From Trichinella spiralis (Eukaryota; Nematoda; Enoplea; Trichinellida; Trichinellidae), in contig CM012955.1 of NCBI GenBank assembly GCA_000181795.3, forward strand, positions 5,665,317-5,729,316: DNA of 64,000 nucleotides, written 5' to 3'. The notes beneath the pieces were generated by a model. That model was not told the origin of the DNA. It worked only from the letters and a program-made list of their open reading frames with translations, and did not search any database. Below are positions 11,000 to 20,341 of this stretch, in pieces. The position numbers were made by a program, and so were the translations under genes. Position 1 is the stretch's first letter. Each line of letters begins with the position of its first letter.

Positions 11000-13900
11000 C
11001 GTTCGTGGTTGTCGTGTCGTTATTACGGTGACGACGACGATCGAATGTCTCTGTTGTGGATCATGTCCGAATGGGATGCAAATTTTTTTCTATATCTTTG
11101 TCAATGTCAGGTCAAATTTGCTTGCACAGGGCAAGCTTTTGTGGACTGAACAAACAGACTTGCTCGGACGTGGCCGAACAGTGAAACCGAAACTGCCCCC
11201 ATCCCCCTCTCTCCCTTCCCCCACTGGAGACACGAAGACGAATTGCGTCACGACCGAGCGAGCCGACCGACGAAAAAAAAATAAAACTTTCTTCTCGTTT
11301 CCGTTGACAAAAAAAAAAATAAAAAACATTTCGTCGGTTGGCGTGGGCGTTGACATTTGACAAAAAAAATAATAATAAAACTTTTCCAACAACGAAAAAG
11401 AATGTTTTTTTTATTTTTTATATTCCTGTTCTTTTTCTTCCATAATTTATTTACATTCAGTGTGATATTTCTTGTTGTTGTAAATTTGCATAATAAAAAC
11501 GAAAAAAAATCGATAATCCCGATGACAAACAAACATGTACACCAATCGGCGGTATTATTTGACACGTTCGGTTCGATTTGGCTGTGTGACGACGTTTTTC
11601 GCTCGTGTTTATCGACGGCGCAGATTTTTCAAATCGACTTTCCAATTGGAATCGGTACTGTTGACTTTATGCAAATTTTCGAAACAGTAGAAAATGGAAA
11701 TTTTTATCAAATTGAATTCAAAAACAAAAAAAGAAGCTGAAAATTTTGATGATGTTTGTTTAAAAAAATTTTTTTTCCGTCAAAGGGGAAAAATAAATTA
11801 GCATTGTCAGTGTGGAGATAAGATTAAATGGCAGAACGTAAATGACAAGGCAAATTTTGATACGTTTGTACAAGATGTTGCAAGAGTTAAGGAAATGAAA
11901 TGATGTGTTCAATCAGTCGGAAGTTTCGAAGATATTCTCATGAATAACCTTGAGAAAAGAGAATTTCGAAAAGTGCCGATCGACAAATCGAATTCAACTT
12001 TTCACACTTTCCGTTGCTTCGGGCTTTCCAGCGTTCGGCTACTGTCAACGACGTGGAAATAATGTCGCTTTATTTATATCAATCAAAAAAATTTTTTTAA
12101 TAAACCATTCGCAACAGATTTATATAAATTTATATTCACTTGAAATTGAAAAATCATAAATTGTAAGACGTACAGTGGAAAATTTATATTTGGCAACATG
12201 TACAAAAGTTCAACTTTGAAAAGTAAGATTCACTTCATAAATACAGTATTGGAAAATGTTCAACTGAACGTTCGCTACAGTGTGCAGGTAAAAAAGTACA
12301 AATGAATGTTTTGAATTGAAAAAATGAAATTATTTTTAAAATATTATAATTTCAATAAATAATAATAATAAATTGTTGATAAAAATTGAAAAAATTCTAC
12401 GACAGTGATAAATTTGAAGAAGTGATGTGAAATTGTGGAAAAATTGACACGGTTTGTTTCGATTTTGTTCGTCTGTCGACAAATGATATAGTAGAGTAAA
12501 GAAAAGGTGAAGTTGAAATGGAATTGATTTTGTACAATTTGTTCAACGTGTACTTATTGTACGGTTGAAATTGAATTCAATTACAACTATATCAATATCT
12601 GTATCTATCTGTGTATAGTTGTAGATATAATGAATCATCAATTTAAATAATGTATATATATGTATCAAATGATCTGTCATTGATCACGTGACATTGTTTG
12701 ACATAAACTTATCTACAGTAGATAGTTTAGGTAGTTGGTTCGGTTCAGTTTAGTTTAATTGACGAGTGAGAGAAAGGAGTTTTACAATTTGCGCATAATT
12801 TTCAATAATTTAATCTTTAGAGGAAAAAGAGAGAAGTGTTGTGCGATGTGGCAAGAAAAGTGACATTTCCATCGGGTAGTATCATTTTCAGTTCAGTTTA
12901 AAGGGTAAGAAAGGAATTTGACATTTTCTACACGAGAAAATCACTCAGACGGGGATGATTGTTGTTTGTTTGTTGTTTGTATTACTGTAGAAAATTTTTT
13001 TTTTAAAGTATTTGTTATTGTTGCTTTATATTGTTACTTTGTGTGTGTGTGATGATGAAAATCGAAAAGAAATGAAACATTCAATAGATGGTGATCAATT
13101 TTTACAACGCGAACGTTTTTGATCGATCAGCGTTTTGGGGCTATTTTTAGCTTTACAATCTGTACCAGCAAAGTTTTTGGACATATAAATTTGAAAAATT
13201 TTTCAACTTAAAATTGACAACATCAATAAAATGAACGGGTAAAAGGGGGAGGAACAAAAGAGGGAATATTTCAATTTGATAATGTTGGAAAGTTTTATTT
13301 ATTTATTTATTATTTTTCTCTTGTGTCCACCAACGACGATTTGAATTTTCAAATTGATTTGTTCGAATCAATTGCCATTTTTGTCCATTGATCTTGTACA
13401 TTATTATTCATAATCTTGTCGACTTGGAAATTTATTTCCCTTTTGTTTGTAATTTATGACGGTGTATTTAGTTTGGAGAAGAAGTTGACGGCGACAAGTT
13501 TCAAAATTGATCGATTCAATTGTGTCAGTTTTGGGCGTTCCAAAACGGCAACAAACACAGCGTCGAAAATTTCCAATTCCAAGAAGAACAAACAACCGAT
13601 GACGATTGTTGAGAAAAAAAAATTTTGAAATTTAATAAATTCAAAAAATTCCAATGTGAAAAAGATTTCGATTTAGTCAGTTGTTTTATCAAAAAACAAA
13701 AAAAAGAAATTTTTTCCCAAAATTTCATTTTTCTGTGAGCTAAAAGAGACAAATACGGCAACAACAACAGTAAAATTGTTTTGTTTTTTTTTCGGCAGAA
13801 GGGAGACTGTAAATTGTTGCCATTTATTTCGGTAAAACTGTTCAATCTTGATCATTCGTGACACACATTTTTTTTTTGAAATTTAAATAAAAAATTGTTG

Positions 13901-14520
13901 TTCTTTCTTTTTCCATTTTAACATTTTTCATATTTATTTGTTTATTTTGCAGGAGGGGTGAAATATTTTCTCGTATGCATATATTAAAAAAACAAAAATA
14001 TTCGATCGGATGATTCATCAATTCCAACAATATCTGTCAAAATTGAACGGAACAAATGGAATGAATAGAAGAAGAAGAGAAGAAATTTACCACCGTACCA
14101 ACCAACAAGATAAGGCATCTCTGGGGCATTCTTCTGCTGTTTTCTCGCTTTCAACAAACGACGACATTACAGTAATTGTTACTTATGAGATCAATTATTA
14201 TTATTTTTTTTTTTTTGAAATTTTAATTTTTATTCTCACATATGAAATCGACAAAACATTTTGTCAACAGACAGTCGACAAACTGTATAAAAAGGAAAAA
14301 ATAGAATGTAAATTTTTCTTCTTGCTTTCACTGTTGTTTCAATTTCACCAAAAAATTTCCATATCATCATCACTGAATACTGAGTGATAGTGAGATAGTG
14401 TAAGAACGATTTATTGTTTTAAGAAGGCATTTTGTTCAAATTTCAATAAGCTATATTCGTTTCTTGGAATGGAAATTCTTTTCCATTTTTTTGCCCTTTC
14501 CATTCTCCGTTGTCCAACAC
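11000..14520. other. Intergenic stretch between divergent KCNQ-like and Frizzled genes
   Basis: AT-rich apart from the first 350 bases next to the channel gene. No coding exon recognised on either strand; open frames are short and low-complexity (poly-Phe or poly-Lys from A/T runs). It probably carries upstream regulatory DNA for both genes. Confidence 0.45.
11196..11222 (-). promoter_or_regulatory. G-quadruplex-capable motif upstream of the KCNQ-like gene
   Basis: Four C runs on the plus strand (5, 5, 3 and 5 bases, with spacers of 2, 5 and 2 bases) give G runs on the coding strand of the KCNQ-like gene, about 200 bases before its ATG. It lies in the presumed promoter or 5' UTR. Structure-forming ability is inferred from base pattern only. 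Confidence 0.4.
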
Positions 14521-16404
14521 CAGTAGTAAGTGGTCAGTCAGTCAGTCAGTCGGTCGGTCAGTTGGTGGAGTGCTGCTGTTGACCGACCGGTCGACCGTGA
14601 AAATGGATCCGTCAGAGTAGCCGCTCGTTGGACTTTGCACAACGCCGAGCTCCGACTGACCGGCGGCGTCCAGCTGCGAGCGGCCATTTATGTGGTTGTC
14701 GACGTTGATCAGCCGACAGATTAAGCCCCCGCCGAAACGCGGGCAGATTTGAGTTGAATGGCCGCTGGTCAGCCGGAGTGTTGGTTGGTTGGTCAGTCTC
14801 GGTCAGTGGTTACTTCTCTCTCTCTTTTTCTTTCTTTCTTTCTTTTGCTGGCCATCAACTGGACTTGTGTGTTGGTTCTTTTTTCTATACATCTTGTTCG
14901 AGGCTCATCTCCACAAACAGTCAAGGAATAATTCCACTATTTTTCACCGCGTTACATTTGCTTCTTCTCTCGAGATTCTGCTAGATTCTTTTCTTCAATC
15001 TGTCTACAATGAACGATTGGTCACTTGGGTATACTTGACTACCTACACACGCGCCTACATTTCTATTCTTATAATAATTAATGAAATTTATCACAAACAT
15101 CTCTCTCTCTCTCATCTCTACTTTCCCATATATAAGTATATATATATATATGTATTGATACGTATTTATTTGCCGTTGTTATTGTTGCTTTCTCTTTTTT
15201 TTCCATCATTCATCATCAATCTTTGCATGTTATATATAATATGCATATATATATATATATATATGTATGCATTAGAATGATGCATCATCGATTGATTTGT
15301 TTTTTTTTCTTTTTGCTCCAATTGGAACAATCAGAAAAGATATTTGAAAAATTTATCATTGAAAATGTCGAGAGGGAAAAAAAGAATTTCTTTTTTAATC
15401 TTTTTTGAATATAATGGTGTTTTTTTTTAATTTCAGTGAATTTTCACATCTGCCGACGTTGTTTGGAATTTTTGCGTTGTTCAACAGACGTCGGCGGACG
15501 TTGTTCGGTTTTCGTTTACTCTCCATCTTTCTCTCTCTCTCTGTTGGTGTTGTCAGCGTTGTTGAACAACAGCCAAGCTGCTGCTTAGCCGAGGTAGCTA
15601 GTTGGCAGTAGCAGCAGTAGCGGCAACAGCAGCAACAGCAACAGCAGAAGCAGAAGCAGCAGCTAGTAAAAAAAGGAACCGACCGACCTTGCGACTTACC
15701 GACTCACTTCCGTAGAGGAGTGATCGTTTCGGTTGGGATTAGTTTATGCTAATTTTTCCAACAAAACGAAGCGGGAATTTGAAATTCAATTTTGGCTGTA
15801 TTCATCTGGCCGGGTGCTACGTTTGTTTTTTTTTCTTTCTTTTATAGCTGACGTCGGTGATCGCCTCCGGCTTTTTCTCTTTTTCAACCTCTCTCCATTC
15901 CCTCACACGCCCCATTTGACGTGACAAAGCAGCAGAAATGAAAAGTGAATTCAAAAACGACAAACACATCTGACGCCACCTTCCCTACCTTCTTTACCTC
16001 TTTCATTCAATCTCATTCGTCCATTCCTTGCTTCCTCCATTCATTCATTCGTTCATTCATTTTTCTCTTTTTCCTTTGTTCTCTCTCTCTCTTTCTCATT
16101 CTTTCAATCTTTCTCGTCTTTTCATCCCCCTTCCCCCTCTCTCTCTTATTTTATATATATATACACATCAATCATTTCGCAATTGAATTTGTAATCAAAC
16201 GCTGCCGGCCGCAAACAAACTAATCCACACCATTTTCAAGCATTTCTACTGAATTCTTTCCTTTTTCTTCTCCTTTTTTCATCACTTCGTACCTCGTTTC
16301 TTCACTTCAGTTCATCATTTTCCCTTCGCTCTCCCATTTCTGGCTTTTGAAAATATCAATTTCCATTATTGATATTTATTCATTGGCAGTTTAGCTTCAA
16401 CAAC
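14521..16404 (+). promoter_or_regulatory. Presumed promoter and 5' UTR region of the Frizzled gene
   Basis: Contains a GC-rich block at about 14530-14800 that opens with a GTCA/GGTC tandem repeat, a CAG/CAA-rich block at about 15580-15665, and long pyrimidine tracts with CTCT runs (15525-15545, 16080-16145). A good acceptor-like sequence (TTATTCATTGGCAG) ends at 16389, 15 bases before the ATG at 16405, so at least one upstream non-coding exon is likely. I cannot place the transcription start. Confidence 0.4.
14532..14563. repeat. GTCA/GTCG tetranucleotide repeat
   Basis: About seven tandem GTCA or GTCG units at the left edge of the GC-rich block upstream of the Frizzled gene. Confidence 0.8.
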
Positions 16405-18621
16405 ATGCAGCAGCAACGACAACGACGACAACTTCTATTTCCTCTTTTCTTCTGGTCAATCGTTGTACAATTGTTGCCAGCGATGTGTCACCAACTACCT
16501 CCACCCATGGTACCATTGTTGACCGTCATCCGACAACTCGAAAATGAACACTACTGCCAACCGATCGAAGTGACCATGTGCAAAGATTTGCCGTATAATT
16601 TCACGTCGATGCCCAACTTTGTCGGCAACGAAGACCAGACCGAAGCCGAACTCCAACTGACCACATTCTTGCCGCTCATACAGATCCAATGCAGCAGTCA
16701 GTTGAAATTTTTCCTCTGCTCCGTCTACGTTCCCATGTGCACCGACAAGGTCAACATCCCGATAGGACCTTGTCGACCGTTGTGCGAATCGGTTCGCCGT
16801 TGCTGCGAACCGATGCTCAAACAGTTCGGTTTCCCCTGGCCGGCGTTGTTGAACTGTTCGAAATTCCACCCCGAAAACAACGCCCAGGCGATGTGCATGC
16901 GCGGTCCCAGCCAGGACCACAATTCGGTCTGCTTCGGCGACACGCACGTTGCCGTCGACGAGTCGTTCGCTTTGCCGCCCCACACCGACCCGCCCACCAC
17001 CGTCGACGACCGCCGCTATCCCAACAACTACCCGCACGATATTTACAACAAATACAACAATCACCATTACCATCACAACCACAACGGTCATGCTGACACG
17101 GATCGTTACGACATCCAACCTCATCACCAGAACAATTACAACCATCACAACAATATCAGGCATCACAACAACAACAACAACCATTATCCGCATTATCACA
17201 AAGGGGATGATGAAAAGAAAGAAGAACGTTCATCGCCGTCCCCATCTTACAGATCACCTCCAACTGGTGGTGGTGCTGGTGGTGGTGGTGGTGGTGGTCA
17301 GTGTAATCATTTGAGGGACAATGGTCGAGGTTTCGTCCGTTTGAACAAAACTGGCCAATGTGTCCAGTTGTGTCGCAGCAACGTGCTGTTCGACGACGAG
17401 CAGAAGAGAAATGCGGAAATATTGATGCTCGTCTTCGCCGCCGCCTGTTCGGTCCTGTCGATAGCGGCTTTGGCTTTTCAATTTTGCAAACCCCGCGTCC
17501 TTCTCCGCCATCCCGACGTGCCGACGTTGTACATTTGCATCTGCTACGCCTGCGCCACTGTACCCTACTGGATCCGCGCCGCCGGTCGCGATTCTCTCGC
17601 CTGTACCCAGTATCCGGGCACGGTGCCGACGACGACCATCATCGCCGGCTTCGGTTTGCAGCAGATCCGTTGCACCGTGGTCGCCATACTGCTCTACTAT
17701 TTCACCATGGCCAGTCACTTGTGGTGGATCATACTGTGCTTGGGGTGGTTGTTGGTCGGTCCGCTGGGCTACGGGGTCGACAAGCTCCAAAAGCGCAGCT
17801 TCACGTTCCACTGCTTCGTCTGGTTTACCGCTTTGATCAAAGTGATCGTCGTATTTATCATGAAAACCGTCGACGCCGACGAACTGACCGGCATGTGTTT
17901 CGTCGGCAACCAGAGTCGTCAGGGGTTGCAATTTTTGCTCGTACCCCAGACGATCTATTTGGTCGTTGGACTGGTACCGTTGACGTTGGGTCTGGTGATC
18001 AAGCTGCGCGATTTTCTCCAACGTGGCAATCCACAACAGCCCGGTCGACCGCAGCCATCCCACACTACTGCCCAGCACTTTTTTTCCGCTCCCAACGTCT
18101 CAGCTTCGGCGTTCAACAGCCCGTTGGTCCAAACGCCGACCCCCAATCCGCTCGCTCAACCGCTGCTCCGTCCCGACGGGCTCACTTCCACCGGTCTGTT
18201 GGCCGCGTTCTACGTCGTACCGCAGGCCTGTTTGATCGCCTGCTACGTTTACGAATATTTCAATCGCGAAGACTGGCTGAGCGATCCGACCAAAAATCCC
18301 AGCTACGAGACGTTCGTCGTCAAAATCGTCGCCTCCTTCTCCTATGGTATAGTTTGTAGTGGATTTTTACTGTGGCGCCGCACCTGCGACCGGTCCATGT
18401 TGCCCAGAGCGCCGGTCAAAGTCCAACAGACCGCCCTGACCGCCCCAATACCATTTCCTGGATTATGCATGCCGGTAATGAATCCACATTCTACCTCGCC
18501 GTCGGCGACCGCGGCGGCGAACGTGGCCGCCGCCCAACGTGTCGCTCTGCTCAAAGAGCAACAATACCAGCGTCGTTTTCACAACCTTGACGACCATTAC
18601 ATGGCCGACTGTATACTGTAA
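16405..18621 (+). CDS. fz4-like: Frizzled-4-like Wnt receptor
   Basis: 738 residues from the ATG at 16405. A basic-then-hydrophobic signal peptide (about 1-28) is followed by a Frizzled cysteine-rich domain (about 50-165) whose CSSQLKFFLCSVYVPMC and CSKF stretches match FZD4. A low-complexity His/Asn linker (about 200-300, ending in poly-Gly) leads to seven membrane segments from about 336; ADELTGMCFVGNQ in the extracellular loop is again FZD4-like. Frizzled proteins bind Wnt through the CRD and signal through Dishevelled. Oddities: one extra Cys in the CRD (Cys133-Cys134), about 55 extra residues in the third intracellular loop (about 538-595), and no KTxxxW after TM7 (RTCDRS instead). The stop codon overlaps a perfect splice donor (GTAAGT, 18618-18623), so further 3' coding exons may exist. 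Single exon as read; GC-richer than surroundings. Confidence 0.93.
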   Translation: MQQQRQRRQLLFPLFFWSIVVQLLPAMCHQLPPPMVPLLTVIRQLENEHYCQPIEVTMCKDLPYNFTSMPNFVGNEDQTEAELQLTTFLPLIQIQCSSQLKFFLCSVYVPMCTDKVNIPIGPCRPLCESVRRCCEPMLKQFGFPWPALLNCSKFHPENNAQAMCMRGPSQDHNSVCFGDTHVAVDESFALPPHTDPPTTVDDRRYPNNYPHDIYNKYNNHHYHHNHNGHADTDRYDIQPHHQNNYNHHNNIRHHNNNNNHYPHYHKGDDEKKEERSSPSPSYRSPPTGGGAGGGGGGGQCNHLRDNGRGFVRLNKTGQCVQLCRSNVLFDDEQKRNAEILMLVFAAACSVLSIAALAFQFCKPRVLLRHPDVPTLYICICYACATVPYWIRAAGRDSLACTQYPGTVPTTTIIAGFGLQQIRCTVVAILLYYFTMASHLWWIILCLGWLLVGPLGYGVDKLQKRSFTFHCFVWFTALIKVIVVFIMKTVDADELTGMCFVGNQSRQGLQFLLVPQTIYLVVGLVPLTLGLVIKLRDFLQRGNPQQPGRPQPSHTTAQHFFSAPNVSASAFNSPLVQTPTPNPLAQPLLRPDGLTSTGLLAAFYVVPQACLIACYVYEYFNREDWLSDPTKNPSYETFVVKIVASFSYGIVCSGFLLWRRTCDRSMLPRAPVKVQQTALTAPIPFPGLCMPVMNPHSTSPSATAAANVAAAQRVALLKEQQYQRRFHNLDDHYMADCIL

Positions 18622-18720
18622 GTGCTATAACTATGACTATGATGACAACAGTACCAGCAAACAAAAATGGATACTGTTGTTGTTGTTGTTGTTTTTGGTT
18701 TGTTTTCGTTTTGAATTTGA

Positions 18721-18746
18721 ATATATATATATATATATATATATAT
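18721..18746. repeat. (AT)13 microsatellite
   Basis: Thirteen perfect AT units about 100 bases after the Frizzled stop. Shorter AT arrays lie near 15134, 15245 and 19157. Confidence 0.9.
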
Positions 18747-19382
18747 GCTTTTTTTATTTACTATTTTTTCCCGTTCGCCTTTTTTACTTTTCGAAGAGTT
18801 GCTATTTGTGGAAATTTTTTTCTACCCTCTCCTATTCGAATCCAATTATTGAATTAAAAGGAGTTATTGAATGTGAGACAGACGCGTTTGGTGAACGTTT
18901 TCGTTTATCGGTTTCGGTGCTTTTGTATCGCGTTTTCCACTCCACCGCACTGGTCCAATGTTTGCCAACTGCAAGCGACACTGCTGTACACGACATGCAT
19001 ATTTGCATCCCATACGTGAACGAGGTTGCAAATGGCAAGGCAAACTTTGTAGACGCCGAGACACAAGCAAACACTGAACTTGAGAGCACCTGGTCGGATT
19101 TGGTTGGGGCTTTTTATCTGCATTTAGAAAATAACAACAGCAACAGGTCGGATATATATATATATATATATAATAAATATTTTGTGTTCAGCGTGTGCTA
19201 ATGGAAGTGGAGAAATGGAAAAGAAAAAAAATGAAGCAAAACAAAGAAAAAAAATGACTACTATAGCGCAATTGAATATTCGAAGCAATTATTCAATTTT
19301 TTGATAGCATGCTGTTGTTCTGCTTTTCTTCTTCACTCGCTGCTTAGCATGAAAGAAAAAAAGTTGGCAGGCAATAGTTAGC

Positions 19383-19413
<31 letters not shown>
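19383..19413. repeat. (AAT)10 microsatellite
   Basis: About ten perfect AAT/TAA units. Confidence 0.9.
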
Positions 19414-20307
19414 GATTGAAGTGAGGGAAATTGTTTTATTGGGACCGTTAGTGTTGGCAAGAGGCGGGACGTTGAAGTTTTATTATTATTATTATTGTTA
19501 TTGCGGTTGTTGAAAAGTTCACAAATTACACACCAGGCGAGCTGGTTTGATGATGTCGTAAATTTCGCATGAAATAATTATTATATCAATATGGTGGGTT
19601 TTCAAGTGGAAATTTTTGCAAAAAATTTTCATTTTTCCCAACATTAATGATACAAATGAATAAAAATTTGTCCATTCGCAAAATGTATACCGTGCGTGTT
19701 GTGCAAATAATTCAACATGTAAACATAAATTTCAAAAGAATTATACCGCCACACAGAGAACCAAGCGTGTATCAAAATAGAACATTTGGGCACATAGATG
19801 CGAGCGAAGATTCAAAGCAGTTGATGCTTTGTCGAAAAGCACCTGTTTAAAGTCTGAAAGTTTATCAAGTGGTGTGTTTTGTTTGTTTGGCATGAAAACG
19901 AGCTCGTCGTCTCTAATTTCTTGCCGCTTTCCAAAGTGACGACGACGTGAAATGGAATAATTTGCACAACTTTGTTACCAATTAATTGCACGTAATAATA
20001 AATAAAATATTTATTATTCATTCATTTTCAGACAATAATTGTGAAAATTTAATTCCTTTATTCCATTTTATTGTTTTTTTTTGAGAGGAAATTGATAAGG
20101 GTGAGCAGTAAAAAGGACAGTTAGGATGCTGGTATTGCTGTTGTTAAAGCTGAGTTGAGATGGTATATAGAGAAAATAGGGAAAAAAAAGGGCGTGTCAA
20201 GAAGAGCCTCTGGCTTTTGAATACGACTTGTTTCTCGAATGATAGACAAGAACAATGCAACTGCTCTGATATTCATACCGTGCAAATTTGATAGGGAAGA
20301 GGGCGTT

Positions 20308-20341
20308 GGGGGGGGGGAGGGGGGTAGAGAGGGGGTGGGGG
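20308..20341 (+). other. G-rich tract with G-quadruplex potential
   Basis: Four long G runs (10, 6, 5 and 5) separated by 1, 6 and 1 bases, in otherwise AT-rich DNA. The pattern fits a strong intramolecular G-quadruplex. No gene is recognised next to it. Confidence 0.6.

Noticed and set aside
16495-17199. Long minus-strand open frame (over 230 codons) inside the Frizzled gene
   Set aside because: It is antisense to the CRD and His/Asn linker; its poly-Val and Met content is the mirror of CAC/AAC codons. No independent support.
17254-18359. Long alternative-frame open stretches on both strands over the Frizzled membrane domain
   Set aside because: GC-rich coding DNA with few stops in other frames; the plus-strand receptor frame has clear family motifs and the others have none.
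18832-19201. Overlapping open frames in a slightly GC-richer block after the Frizzled stop
   Set aside because: No family pattern, Cys/Met content inconsistent between frames, flanked by AT microsatellites. Could be 3' UTR; not called as a gene.
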